Origin: an uncultured Roseburia sp.
Lineage (GTDB): Bacteria > Bacillota > Clostridia > Lachnospirales > Lachnospiraceae
DNA length: 64,000 bases
Direction: 5' to 3'
Assembly (NCBI GenBank): GCA_910577925.1
Contig: CAJTOI010000008.1
Coordinates: forward strand, 53,327 to 117,326
Positions 17,841 through 26,508 of the stretch are shown here, one piece after another. Under the pieces are notes generated by a model, which worked only from the letters and a program-made list of their open reading frames with translations, was not told the origin of the DNA and did no database searches. The position numbers and the translations under genes were made by a program. Each line of letters starts with the position of its first letter. Position 1 is the stretch's first letter.

Positions 17841-19019
17841 ATGCAACGGGAATATGTAAACGCTGCGGATCTGGAATGGGTCGATGGAGTGTACGAGAAG
17901 CTGCTGGTAAAGATGCGTGCGGAGTGTGAGCGTGTCGGAACAAAGATTCCCTACTGTCCGAAGGACGGAAAGTACGAGGATCTGGGATATCCGGGAGGAA
18001 TCCATTTCTGGACGAACGGGTTCTGGCCCGGTATGCTTTGGCAGATGCATGAGGCGACCGGTGAGGAGTGCTACCGGACGGCCGCGGAGGGCGTGGAGGA
18101 GCGCCTCGAGGTGATTCTGACTGATTTTAAGGGTGTGGACCATGACGCGGGCTTTCTGTTTCTGCCTTCCGCGGTGGCGAACTATCGCAAGACAGGAAAC
18201 GAAACGTCAAAGATGCGCGGGCTGCAGGCTGCAAATCTGCTGGCAGGGCGTTTTAATCCGGAAGGAAACTTTATCCGTGCGTGGGGAGACGGTATGGATT
18301 CTTTCTTCGGAAAGAGCGATGTCGATGTAAGCGGCTGGATGATTATCGACTGTATGATGAATATCCCGCTGCTCTACTGGGCGAGTGAGGTCACGAAAGA
18401 CCCGCGCTATGCGTACGTCGCGAAACGCCATGCAAAAACCGCGCAGCGGTATGTAATCCGTGAGGACGGCAGCAGCAATCACATTGTCGGAATTAACCCG
18501 AATACCGGAGAATTTGTGGACAATCCGGGCGGACAGGGGTATGAGAAGGGCTCTTCCTGGAGCCGCGGGCAGTCGTGGGCCGTGTACGGCTTTGCGTTAA
18601 GCTACCGCCATACGGGCGATGAGGAGTTCCTGAATACCGCAAAGAAATGCGCGCATTACTGCATTTCCAACCTTGCGGTCAATGACTGGCTTCCGCTCGT
18701 GGATTACCGTGCGCCCAAGGAGCCGTTAAAATATGACTCCACGGCCGGGATGATTACTGCCTGCGGTCTGCTTGAGCTGGCGGAGCATGTGGGGGAGCAC
18801 GAGAGAAAGCTCTATGTTGAGGCGGCAATCCGTATTTTAAAAGCCTGCGACGCGAAGTTTAATAACTGGGACCCCGAGGTGGATTCGATCGTGGACGGCG
18901 GTACATTCTTCTATCACGACAAGGACGGAAGCAACACGGAAGTTCCGATTATTTACGGAGACTATTATTTCATCGAAGCGATTCTCCGCCTGAAAGAGAA
19001 GGCGCTGTTTATCTGGTAA
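17841..19019 (+). CDS. glycoside hydrolase family 88, unsaturated glucuronyl hydrolase
   Basis: A 392-residue cytoplasmic enzyme of the alpha6/alpha6-barrel GH88 family, which removes the delta-4,5-unsaturated uronic acid from oligosaccharides made by polysaccharide lyases (chondroitin, hyaluronan, heparin or similar). The two conserved acids are in DHDAGF (Asp102) and GWMIIDCMMNIPLLYW (Asp170), matching the catalytic pair of characterised members. Substrate-pocket segments FWTNGFWPGMLW and YDSTAGMI are also present. No signal peptide, so substrates must be imported. No lyase or transporter lies beside it. Ribosome site AAGGAGG before ATG 17841. Confidence 0.93.
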   Translation: MQREYVNAADLEWVDGVYEKLLVKMRAECERVGTKIPYCPKDGKYEDLGYPGGIHFWTNGFWPGMLWQMHEATGEECYRTAAEGVEERLEVILTDFKGVDHDAGFLFLPSAVANYRKTGNETSKMRGLQAANLLAGRFNPEGNFIRAWGDGMDSFFGKSDVDVSGWMIIDCMMNIPLLYWASEVTKDPRYAYVAKRHAKTAQRYVIREDGSSNHIVGINPNTGEFVDNPGGQGYEKGSSWSRGQSWAVYGFALSYRHTGDEEFLNTAKKCAHYCISNLAVNDWLPLVDYRAPKEPLKYDSTAGMITACGLLELAEHVGEHERKLYVEAAIRILKACDAKFNNWDPEVDSIVDGGTFFYHDKDGSNTEVPIIYGDYYFIEAILRLKEKALFIW

Positions 19020-19036
19020 AGGGAAAAACGCAAACA

Positions 19037-19065
19037 TTGACAAACAGTCATACATATGATATTCT
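19037..19065 (+). promoter_or_regulatory. promoter of the cation-efflux leader
   Basis: Consensus TTGACA (19037-19042), 17-bp spacer and TATTCT (19060-19065), giving an RNA start near 19072, 220 nt before the start codon. Confidence 0.85.
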
Positions 19066-19071
19066 ACAGAG

Positions 19072-19221
19072 ACTCAAGAACTCTTTGCACTGCATATAAT
19101 CTACAGTACAAACTGAGCAGACCGTGGCGAATGTCATGGAGTCGGGTCACATGGGTGACAGTGGAATCTTTTACATCCGCGGGACAGTAGTTGCTATTAC
19201 TGATTCGCGGGTGTTTTTTAT
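19072..19221 (+). ncRNA. structured leader with terminator, candidate metal riboswitch
   Basis: About 150 nt of leader precede the cation-efflux gene. Several helices can form: GACTC (19071) with GAGTC (19139), CCGTG with CATGG, and GTCAC-ATGG-GTGAC (about 19146-19159). It ends in a long hairpin, CATCCGCG pairing with CGCGGGTG around an inner CAGTA/TACTG stem, followed by TTTTTT (to about 19221). A terminator inside a leader, 70 nt before the ATG, implies premature-termination control. The NiCo (czcD) class is a natural guess for an efflux gene, but I cannot match its conserved core by eye, so the class is open. Confidence 0.6.
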
Positions 19222-19291
19222 ATTCACGAAAACTTCCCGCAGATATCCGGCGCCATAGAGCTGTCTAAAACATATTTTGGAGGCTGTTGAT

Positions 19292-20191
19292 ATGGAAGAA
19301 AAGAAAGGCATGATTCGGGACGAATTTCAGAGGACTGCAAACAGGGTGTCGATCGTTACGATCACGGGAAACGCGATATTGTCCGTGATGAAGCTTGCGG
19401 CGGGGATCGCCGCGCATTCCGGTGCAATGATCAGCGACGCGGTGCACTCGGCTTCGGATGTGTTCAGTACCGTCGTCGTGATGATCGGTATCCGGCTGGC
19501 GGCGAAGGAATCCGACCGGGAGCATCCGTACGGGCATGAGAGACTCGAGTGCGTCGCTGCAATTATTTTGGCGATGGTCCTTTTCGCAACGGGGCTTGGA
19601 ATCGGCAGGGAAGCGCTGAAAAATATTCTCGGCGGCGATTATGAACGGCTGCAGATACCGGGGATCGCCGCGCTGGCCGCGGCCGTTCTCTCGATTGTCA
19701 GCAAGGAAGCCATGTACTGGTATACGAGGTATTATGCCAAAAAGATTGACTCGAGTGCGCTGATGGCGGATGCGTGGCATCACCGGTCCGATGCGTTTTC
19801 GTCGGTCGGCGCCCTGATCGGAATCGCCGGCGCAAGGCTTGGGTTTCCGGTGATGGATTCCGCGGCAAGTCTGGTTATTTTCGTATTTATCGCGAAGGCT
19901 GCCTTTGATATTTTTAAGGATGCCGTGGATAAGATGGTCGATCACTCCTGCGACGAGGAGACGGAACGGCAGATTTATGACTGCGTGATGGAAAATGAGC
20001 TGGTGCTGGGAATCGACCTGCTGCAGACCCGCATCTTCGGAAATAAGATTTATGTGGATGTGGAGATTCAGGTAGACGGTCTGTACAGCCTGCAGGAGGC
20101 GCATGAGATCGCGGAGCTGGTGCACGAGAGGATCGAGCAGGAGTTTCGGAAGGTGAAGCACATTATGGTGCACGTAAATCCGAAAGAGTAG
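19292..20191 (+). CDS. cation diffusion facilitator family metal efflux protein
   Basis: A 299-residue exporter with six membrane segments and a C-terminal cytoplasmic domain (about 205-299). The metal-binding pairs of the transport site are SDAVHSASD in helix II and ADAWHHRSD in helix V. CDF proteins exchange protons for Zn, Co, Ni, Fe or Mn and lower their cytoplasmic level. ATG 19292 is chosen because GGAGG lies 8 nt upstream; an in-frame TTG at 19277 overlaps that ribosome site. The gene is controlled by a long leader with a terminator (19072-19221), pointing to metal-responsive expression. Confidence 0.93.
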   Translation: MEEKKGMIRDEFQRTANRVSIVTITGNAILSVMKLAAGIAAHSGAMISDAVHSASDVFSTVVVMIGIRLAAKESDREHPYGHERLECVAAIILAMVLFATGLGIGREALKNILGGDYERLQIPGIAALAAAVLSIVSKEAMYWYTRYYAKKIDSSALMADAWHHRSDAFSSVGALIGIAGARLGFPVMDSAASLVIFVFIAKAAFDIFKDAVDKMVDHSCDEETERQIYDCVMENELVLGIDLLQTRIFGNKIYVDVEIQVDGLYSLQEAHEIAELVHERIEQEFRKVKHIMVHVNPKE

Positions 20192-20264
20192 AGAGCCGGA
20201 CTGCAGATATCAGTCAAATGGACTATAATCACATATATTAAATTATGATTTGAGGAATGACGTT

Positions 20265-21152
20265 ATGATAGAGGTATTATTCGGAGAAAGTGAAGCGGCA
20301 TCGATGAAGGCTGCAAAAAGTACCGTCATCACAGGTAAGGCTGACGGGCCCACAGCCGTATGGGCGGCCGGAAAAAAGAAACCGCCGGAAAGGGAGAATT
20401 GCGGATGGATTGAGGGAACGGCAGAGGAGGTGATCTGTCTCGGCTTCTTGCTGGACATTGGCGATATCAGGGAAGACATAAGCAGTGAGTATCGTAAGCG
20501 TCTGATTTATTCCATGTATGCACAGGAGCAGTGGGGAAAAGAGGAAGAGACGGACGCATTACGGATGCGGCTGTGTGATCACTATTGTGCCGAGATGGAG
20601 CGGCTGGAGGCATATCTGGCAGAGGGGGAGTCCATCCGGGTGTGGTACAGTGACGCGCCGTATTCCAGGTGCGGATTTTACCATTTGTGTACCGTCCTTC
20701 AAAAATATCAGAATGAGATAAGGATTGTAAAACTGCCCGAATATAGGGTCCGCACCGATCATACTATCGTTTCTTATAAAAATTGGGGAGAGGTCGCCGC
20801 AGAAGAATTTTTTGGATTTTTACCTTGTGAAAAGAAATTATCCGGGGAAGAAATTCGGATGTATGCCATGTTATGGGGGATTCTGCAGGAAGAGAACAGT
20901 CCCTTACGGGCGGTTGTCAACGGAAAGCTGATCGGGGCGCCGGAAGATTTTTATGATTTTCTGATCTGGAAAAGAATAACCCCAAAACCGGTCAAAGAGG
21001 CAAGACTGATCGGTGATATTCTTGGATATCATCAGCTTGGAGTCGGGGACTGGTGGTATGCCAGACGGATCAATCATCTGATTGGGACCGGAACAATCAA
21101 AATTGTTGAAGATTCGTCGAATCAATACGCAAGAACAATCTGTCTGGCATAG
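20265..21152 (+). CDS. DUF1835-type protein, unknown function
   Basis: A 295-residue soluble protein. The N-terminal part begins MIEVLFGESEAASMKAA and includes LGFLLDIGDI; the middle has VWYSDAPYSRCGFYHLCTVL and the C-terminus an RINHLIGTGTIKIVEDS segment. Layout resembles DUF1835 proteins with a following DUF3658-like part, found in many Firmicutes and without a defined biochemical role. ATG 20265 is chosen since TGAGGA lies 8-9 nt upstream. It is followed closely by the convergent MerR gene (12 bp), with no clear terminator between. Confidence 0.72.
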   Translation: MIEVLFGESEAASMKAAKSTVITGKADGPTAVWAAGKKKPPERENCGWIEGTAEEVICLGFLLDIGDIREDISSEYRKRLIYSMYAQEQWGKEEETDALRMRLCDHYCAEMERLEAYLAEGESIRVWYSDAPYSRCGFYHLCTVLQKYQNEIRIVKLPEYRVRTDHTIVSYKNWGEVAAEEFFGFLPCEKKLSGEEIRMYAMLWGILQEENSPLRAVVNGKLIGAPEDFYDFLIWKRITPKPVKEARLIGDILGYHQLGVGDWWYARRINHLIGTGTIKIVEDSSNQYARTICLA

Positions 21153-21164
21153 TGTATTAAAGTT

Positions 21165-22013
21165 TTATCTTGATTTAATTAATTGCCATTTTGCGGGCGC
21201 AAGGATTCCGAATACCAGTATGCCGATCAGCACGGCGGTATCTGCGAACAGGACAAGCGCGATGTTTTTTATAACTCCATATACAAACAGTACGGAAAAA
21301 AGTTCTGCCGAGAACACAAGAAAACACAGATAGTTCGACAGATATTCGGCGATAAGCGCTCCGCGGGGAAACACCGTGCACATTTTTGTATAGATGACAG
21401 GCTTTACAAAAACGCGCACGAGGAGATAGGCCAGCGGACAGGCAAACATAAATTTTTTGTCCGCATAGGAAACGGCGCTGCCGTTGCTCCACTGAATCGG
21501 TATTTCATCCGGCAGGTCTGGATAGGTCAGGATGGCAAGCGCAAGGCATAGCAGTGCGATGACTGTCCAGGTGATCAGACTGCCCCACAGGTACAGGAAT
21601 CCGACCGAATCCAGCTTGAAAATCGTTTTGTGTTCGCTCCAATAGGGCGGCAAATCGGCCACATATTTTTCCGGCTGCAGACTGTCATAACTGACGCTCC
21701 CGTCTTTTTGGATTTTCTTGCAGATTGCTTTTGCACGATTTAAATCTTCTATCCGGAGTCGAAGGGAAGAGGTCTGCGTTTGTATGATTTCCGCCAGAGG
21801 AGCTTTTTGGGACTGGACGAGGCGGATGTCCTCAACAGAGATTCCCAGCGTGCGCAGAAACGCAATTTTTTTGATGGTTTCGATATCCTTTTTTGAGTAA
21901 TCCCTGTATCCGTTTTTCTCGTTTCGCGACGGTTCGATCAGCTTTTCTTTTTCATAAAACCGGATATTGGAACGCGTTAATCCGGTTTCTTTTTCGACTT
22001 CTTTTATTGTCAT
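21165..22013 (-). CDS. MerR-family regulator fused to a membrane domain
   Basis: A 282-residue protein. The N-terminal MerR winged-helix (about 1-70) reads MTIKEVEKETGLTRSNIRFYEKEKLI, followed by a coiled linker. After about residue 130 come four hydrophobic segments; the PDLPDEIPIQWSNG stretch resembles the DUF1648/SdpI-type module. Membrane-tethered MerR proteins of this build may sense surface signals. There is no Cys-rich metal site. Ribosome site AAGGAGGC lies before the ATG. The gene is divergent from the lipoprotein gene across a 286-bp region with a palindromic repeat. Confidence 0.85.
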   Translation of the reverse strand: MTIKEVEKETGLTRSNIRFYEKEKLIEPSRNEKNGYRDYSKKDIETIKKIAFLRTLGISVEDIRLVQSQKAPLAEIIQTQTSSLRLRIEDLNRAKAICKKIQKDGSVSYDSLQPEKYVADLPPYWSEHKTIFKLDSVGFLYLWGSLITWTVIALLCLALAILTYPDLPDEIPIQWSNGSAVSYADKKFMFACPLAYLLVRVFVKPVIYTKMCTVFPRGALIAEYLSNYLCFLVFSAELFSVLFVYGVIKNIALVLFADTAVLIGILVFGILAPAKWQLIKSR

Positions 22014-22074
22014 GTCGGCTGCCTCCTTATTTCGGTCATATGCGATGGGCCGGTCGCGTGATTTCCGGCTATAA

Positions 22075-22119
22075 TACCCTCAGCGGACAAAGGGCGCACA
22101 CGGCCGGACCACTGAGGGG
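22075..22119. repeat. copy 1 of a dispersed palindromic repeat
   Basis: CCCTCAGCGGACAAAGGGCGC occupies 22077-22097 (shown here in full only as ends CCCTCAG and GGGCGC) and CTGAGGG at 22112-22118 closes a 7-bp outer stem. The same 21-nt core recurs exactly at 45060-45080, also between divergent genes. No T-run follows, so it is not a simple terminator. Confidence 0.6.
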
Positions 22120-22299
22120 AGTATGTGTTTTTTGAATTATAAGCTGTCAACCAGGTTTACAGTCAAGTTTTTATTTTGGTGCAGATCAAAATTTAAGAAA
22201 CACTTTACTGGAATTGTGCGCAGGCGTGTGTTAGAATAAGACAGCAAAATGTACCCTTGTCTGTAGAGAGCCGTCTCCGGCGGCAGAATGAGAGGAAAA

Positions 22300-22980
22300 A
22301 TGAAGCAGCGTTTATGCAGGTGTCTTTTGCTTCTGCTGCCGGTTCTTTTTTCAGCCTGCAGTAAAGATGCAGCCGGCGCAGGAAGCGGCGCGCAGGGCGG
22401 CGCGTCGGAGGAATCTGTGTCCGAAGCAATCGGGGAGGCAGACGGCGATTCCCGTGAAATCTACACACAGACGGTCAGGGAGAACATGGGGGAGGATCTT
22501 TTGTTTTCGCTGATTTATCTGGACGGTGACGAGGTCCCGGAGCTGGTCGTGTACGACGGCTTCTGTGGGTGCTGTTCGATTTATACGGTAAAAAATGACG
22601 CGGCAGTCTGTCTGATGGATGAGATGACGGCGGTAGAGCTGATCTATTTTGAGAGGAGCGGCGTTGCTGCACGGTTTGCGCGCTGGAACGGCGGCGGTGA
22701 CGAGGGCGGCTACGGGTGGTATTACTATCGGATGACTGACGGTGATACGGTCACGGACGATTCCGTGCCGGCGCTTGGCCTCACATACAATGCGGTTTAC
22801 GACGAGGCGGGCGCATACACGGGCAGGGGCGTTACCGATTATACCTGTGCGGGCCTGGAGTGTGATGAGGCGGCATATCGGGAAATGGCGGACGCGCTTG
22901 GCATCACGGAGGACGGCGGTCGGGTCTGCTGGGAGAATGCGGTTTCCGGAGAAGAAATGCTGGTACTGCTCACAGAGTAA
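22300..22980 (+). CDS. secreted lipoprotein, unknown function
   Basis: A 226-residue protein with a lipoprotein signal: basic start (MKQRLCR), hydrophobic core and lipobox LFSAC with Cys about residue 20. A short Gly/Ala/Ser linker follows, then a globular domain with LIYLDGDEVPELVVYDG, resembling calcium-like acidic loops, and VYDGFCGCCSIYTV. Many Tyr and Gly suggest a beta-rich fold. I do not recognise the family. ATG 22300 is preferred over 22288 because AGAGGA lies just upstream and the signal peptide then has normal length. Confidence 0.75.
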   Translation: MKQRLCRCLLLLLPVLFSACSKDAAGAGSGAQGGASEESVSEAIGEADGDSREIYTQTVRENMGEDLLFSLIYLDGDEVPELVVYDGFCGCCSIYTVKNDAAVCLMDEMTAVELIYFERSGVAARFARWNGGGDEGGYGWYYYRMTDGDTVTDDSVPALGLTYNAVYDEAGAYTGRGVTDYTCAGLECDEAAYREMADALGITEDGGRVCWENAVSGEEMLVLLTE

Positions 22981-23055
22981 GCGGCAGCGAAACGACTGAT
23001 TTTTCCGGTGGAGGAATAAAAATATAAACACGATTTAAAATCCAAGGAGGAAGCG

Positions 23056-23751
23056 ATGGGACAGATAACGCAGCACGCTGCAGAGCAAAAGGAAGGTTTG
23101 CGGAGCGCACCGTCCGTTGTTCTGGCGTCCGGTTCTCCGCGGCGCAGAGAGCTGCTCGCGCAGCTCGGGCTGGAATTTGAGGTGTGCCCGGCGAAGGGCG
23201 AGGAGATTACGACGAAAGAGAAGCCTGCGGAAGCGGTAGAGGAGCTCGCACAGCAGAAGGCGAGGGAGGTGGCCTCGCTGCTGAAAAGCTATGAGGCAGC
23301 GCACAGAGAACTTGTGACGCCGCAGGATATCCTTGTGCTCGGTGCGGATACGGTCGTAAGCTGCGTCGAGGAGGAGACCGGCCGGGAGGTGATTCTCGGA
23401 AAACCGAAAGACGAGGCGGACGCATTCCGGATGCTGTCGCTGCTTTCCGGGAAAACGCATTCCGTTTATACGGGCGTGGCCATCGTTCTTATGGATGCTT
23501 CCGGAAAAGCGGGGGAGTTTTCCTTTTTCGAGGAGACAAAGGTGACGATGCGCGCCATGAGCGAGGAGGAGATCCGCTGGTACATTGCGACCGGGGAACC
23601 GGCGGACAAGGCTGGCGCTTACGGAATTCAGGGAAAATGTGCGGTTTTTATTGACAAAATCGAGGGTGACTATAATAATGTGGTAGGGTTTCCGGTGGCA
23701 GCCGTTTATCGGGAGTTGAAAAAGATCGGAATCAATCTGATTTTATCATAG
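23056..23751 (+). CDS. maf: Maf-family nucleoside triphosphate pyrophosphatase
   Basis: A 231-residue enzyme of the Maf/ITPase-like fold. Family motifs: VVLASGSPRRRELLAQLG (residues 20-37), LGADTVVSCVE (about 95-105), ILGKPKDEADAFRML, and the substrate-binding YGIQGKCAVFIDKIEGDYNNVVGFPV (core GDYNNVVG). It hydrolyses non-canonical or excess nucleoside triphosphates such as dTTP/UTP. It is slightly longer at the N-terminus than average. Ribosome site CAAGGAGG before ATG 23056. It begins a cluster of housekeeping genes in the same direction. Confidence 0.94.
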   Translation: MGQITQHAAEQKEGLRSAPSVVLASGSPRRRELLAQLGLEFEVCPAKGEEITTKEKPAEAVEELAQQKAREVASLLKSYEAAHRELVTPQDILVLGADTVVSCVEEETGREVILGKPKDEADAFRMLSLLSGKTHSVYTGVAIVLMDASGKAGEFSFFEETKVTMRAMSEEEIRWYIATGEPADKAGAYGIQGKCAVFIDKIEGDYNNVVGFPVAAVYRELKKIGINLILS

Positions 23752-23784
23752 GGGAGACAATTACGGAAAGGCGGGGAGAAGGCT

Positions 23785-24045
23785 ATGGTGTATGAGGAGG
23801 CATGTCTGAGCGCATTTTTGGCGAAGCAGGAGCAGCTTTTTGCGGAACCTGTCGCGGAGACCTTAGAGGAAGCGGACGCATTTTTGGAGGACTGCATGGC
23901 AGTCGTCTGCAAGAATAAAAAAGAAGTGCGGAAATACTTTGAGGAGGCGGGGACGGACATCTGCGGGATGAGCGACGAGGAGCTGTTAGACGCCGACGAG
24001 GTATTTGAAATCGGAGACGGAAGATACCTGATTGTGGAAGCATAA
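23785..24045 (+). CDS. small conserved-looking protein, unknown function
   Basis: An 86-residue acidic soluble protein, MVYEEACLSAFLAKQEQ...RYLIVEA, largely helical with a final short beta segment (VFEIGDGRYLIVEA). It has two Cys and no recognised motif. It lies 33 bp after maf and 26 bp before the FAD-dehydrogenase gene, all in one direction, so an operon is likely. Codon use matches its neighbours, which supports it being real. Function unknown. Confidence 0.7.
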   Translation: MVYEEACLSAFLAKQEQLFAEPVAETLEEADAFLEDCMAVVCKNKKEVRKYFEEAGTDICGMSDEELLDADEVFEIGDGRYLIVEA

Positions 24046-24071
24046 ACGATTGTATTTGGGAGGAAGTAAGA

Positions 24072-25469
24072 TTGAAGAATTATGATGTAATTATTATCGG
24101 CGCGGGGCCGTCCGGTATTTTCTGCGCATACGAGCTGATTCATGCAAAACGGGACTTAAAGGTTCTTATGATTGAAAAGGGGAGACGGATAGAGAGACGT
24201 ACCTGCCCGAAGCGCAAGACAAAGGTATGCGTGGGCTGTACGCCCTGTTCGATTACGACGGGGTTTGCGGGAGCAGGCGCGTTTTCCGACGGAAAGCTGT
24301 CTCTCTCTCCGGATGTGGGCGGCAATCTGCCGGATATTCTGGGCTATGACAGGACAGTGGAGCTGTTAAAGGAGTCCGACGATATTTATCTGAAATTCGG
24401 TGCGGACACCAAAGTGTACGGCGTGGATAAGGAGAAGGAAATCCGCGAAATCCGCAGAAAAGCCATCAATGCGAATCTGAAATTAATCGAGTGTCCGATC
24501 CGCCATCTCGGGACCGAGGAGGGCTATAAGATTTATTCGAGGCTCCAGGAGCACCTGCTTGCGGAGGGCGTCGAGATGGAGTTTGACACGATGGTGCAGG
24601 ATATCATCATCGAGGACAACCGGGTAAAGGGGGTTCTCACCGACAAGGGCGAGACGTGCATGGCTCCGGAGATCATCTCAGCGGTGGGGCGTGAGGGCGC
24701 GGACTGGTTTTCGCATATCTGCACGCGGCACGACATCGAGACGCAGGTCGGGACCGTCGATGTGGGCGTCCGCGTGGAAGTGCGCGACGAGGTCATGGAG
24801 TTTCTGAACGAAAACCTCTATGAGGCAAAGCTTGTCTACCACACGCCGACGTTTGACGACAAGGTGCGCACGTTCTGCACGAATCCCTCCGGGGAGGTCG
24901 CGACGGAATACTATGACAACGGACTTGCGGTGGTAAACGGGCATGCCTACAAGTCAAAGGAGCTTAAGACGAACAACACCAATTTTGCCATTCTGGTGTC
25001 GAAGAATTTTACCAAACCGTTCAAGACGCCGATCGAGTACGGCAAACAGATTGCGCAGCTGTCGAATATGCTCTGCGACGGCAGGATTCTCGTACAGACC
25101 TTCGGGGATTTCCGCAGGGGAAGAAGAACGACGGAGGAGCGCCTGTGCAGGAACAATCTGATCCCGACGTTAAAGGATGCCGTTCCCGGAGACTTGTCGC
25201 TGGTGTTCCCGCACCGTATTATGGTGGACATCGAGGAGATGATTCTCGCGCTTGACAAAGTGACGCCGGGGCTTGCGAGTGACGAGACGCTGCTCTACGG
25301 CGTGGAGGTAAAATTCTACTCCAACAAGGTGGTTGTGAATACGGATTTTGAGACGAGTGTAAAGGGGCTTCGGGCCATCGGCGACGGCGCGTCCGTGACA
25401 CGCGGACTGCAGCAGGCGTCCGCAAACGGAATCTCTGTTGCGAGAAGCATTTTAAAGACGATGGAATAA
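24072..25469 (+). CDS. NAD(P)/FAD-dependent oxidoreductase
   Basis: A 465-residue flavoprotein. The N-terminal dinucleotide-binding motif is VIIIGAGPSGIF (about 6-17), and FAD contacts recur at the end in LRAIGDGASVTRGLQQASANGISVARSIL. A Cys-rich segment, RTCPKRKTKVCVGCTPCS (about 47-64), is typical of the uncharacterised FAD-dehydrogenase family to which this belongs and may hold a metal or redox centre. Substrate unknown. The start is a TTG (24072) with GGGAGGAAG upstream; no better codon exists before the nucleotide-binding motif. Confidence 0.9.
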   Translation: MKNYDVIIIGAGPSGIFCAYELIHAKRDLKVLMIEKGRRIERRTCPKRKTKVCVGCTPCSITTGFAGAGAFSDGKLSLSPDVGGNLPDILGYDRTVELLKESDDIYLKFGADTKVYGVDKEKEIREIRRKAINANLKLIECPIRHLGTEEGYKIYSRLQEHLLAEGVEMEFDTMVQDIIIEDNRVKGVLTDKGETCMAPEIISAVGREGADWFSHICTRHDIETQVGTVDVGVRVEVRDEVMEFLNENLYEAKLVYHTPTFDDKVRTFCTNPSGEVATEYYDNGLAVVNGHAYKSKELKTNNTNFAILVSKNFTKPFKTPIEYGKQIAQLSNMLCDGRILVQTFGDFRRGRRTTEERLCRNNLIPTLKDAVPGDLSLVFPHRIMVDIEEMILALDKVTPGLASDETLLYGVEVKFYSNKVVVNTDFETSVKGLRAIGDGASVTRGLQQASANGISVARSILKTME

Positions 25470-25484
25470 TGACAGGTGTTTACA

Positions 25485-26477
25485 ATGAAGAGAAAAAAAA
25501 CATGCGGCCTGATATGTGCGGCGCTTGTGCTGGCGGTACTGCCTGCGGGATGTCAGGTCGGAAATCGCGATGTTGTCGTGATGAGCACGATGAGCAGCAG
25601 GCAGATATTTCAGATTGGGGGGCGTGAGTGCAGCTTAAAAGAGGCGCGGGTCTATCTGTGCAATTACGCAAACCTCTATGGAACGGCATACACGATTGAT
25701 CTGTGGCAGCATGATTTCGGCGAGTATTCCCTGGAGGATTACGTGAAGGATATCACACTCAGCGAACTGACGCGGGTGTACTGTATGGACTTGCTGGCGG
25801 AGTCGCGGGAGATGAGTCTTTCGGAGGAGGAGCTTCAGAAAACCGCGGAGGCTGCGGGGGAATACTATGCTTCGCTGACGCGGGATGAAATTTCTTACAT
25901 GGAGGTCTCGGAGGCCGATATCCGGGAATACTATGAGCACTATGCGCTGGCGCAGAAGCTTTATAATTCCCTGACCGGAGAGGTCAATGAGGAGGTCAGC
26001 GACGATGAGGCCCGTGTGATGGAGATTATGCAGATTTACGTGTCGGATCAGGCGAAGGCGATGCATGTGCAGCAAAAGCTTGAGGCCGGGGACGATTTTG
26101 CCGCGGTGGCAGGCAATTACAATGAGCTTTCCGCCATACAGATTTCGGTCGCCCGGGATGATCTGCCAAAGGAGGTGGAGGAAATTGCCTTTCAGCTGGA
26201 CGACAATGAGATTTCCGACCGGATTGAGGTGGAAAACGGCTACTATTTTATCAAATGTCTGAATAAATATGATGTGGAGCAGACGGAAGCGAATAAGTCC
26301 AACATCGTCGAGAAGCGTGAAAAAGAGGCGTTTGACGATGTGTACCACGCGTTTACGGCAGGCCTTAGTTCATATCTGAACGAGGAGGCCTGGGAGGAGG
26401 TGCGCTTAGACGCCGGAGAGGAGATTGTGACGACCGGATTTTTTGAGGTATATGAGAAATATTGCAGCGGCATCTGA
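25485..26477 (+). CDS. PrsA-like foldase lipoprotein (parvulin peptidyl-prolyl isomerase)
   Basis: A 330-residue extracytoplasmic lipoprotein: basic start, hydrophobic stretch and lipobox LPAGC (Cys about residue 23). After a helical chaperone region, a parvulin-like domain covers about 175-275, with EIMQIYVSDQAKAMHVQQKLEAGDDFAAVAGNYNE and IEVENGYYFIKCLNKY (cited by the pieces VSDQ and GYYFIKCL). Such proteins help secreted proteins fold at the membrane surface. Catalytic residues are only partly conserved, so isomerase activity is uncertain. ATG 25485 gives a normal signal peptide. It follows the FAD gene by 15 bp. Confidence 0.82.
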   Translation: MKRKKTCGLICAALVLAVLPAGCQVGNRDVVVMSTMSSRQIFQIGGRECSLKEARVYLCNYANLYGTAYTIDLWQHDFGEYSLEDYVKDITLSELTRVYCMDLLAESREMSLSEEELQKTAEAAGEYYASLTRDEISYMEVSEADIREYYEHYALAQKLYNSLTGEVNEEVSDDEARVMEIMQIYVSDQAKAMHVQQKLEAGDDFAAVAGNYNELSAIQISVARDDLPKEVEEIAFQLDDNEISDRIEVENGYYFIKCLNKYDVEQTEANKSNIVEKREKEAFDDVYHAFTAGLSSYLNEEAWEEVRLDAGEEIVTTGFFEVYEKYCSGI

Positions 26478-26508
26478 TGCCGACCGCAGAAAGGGCATAA
26501 GAACTGAC

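Noticed and set aside
19072..19221. T-box reading of the cation-efflux leader
   Set aside because: CCGCGGG and GTGG are present but not as the contiguous TGGNACCGCG motif, and the gene is not tRNA- or amino-acid-related.
19265..20173. 302-codon open frame antisense to the cation-efflux gene
   Set aside because: His/Arg-rich shadow; the plus-strand CDF protein has clear motifs.
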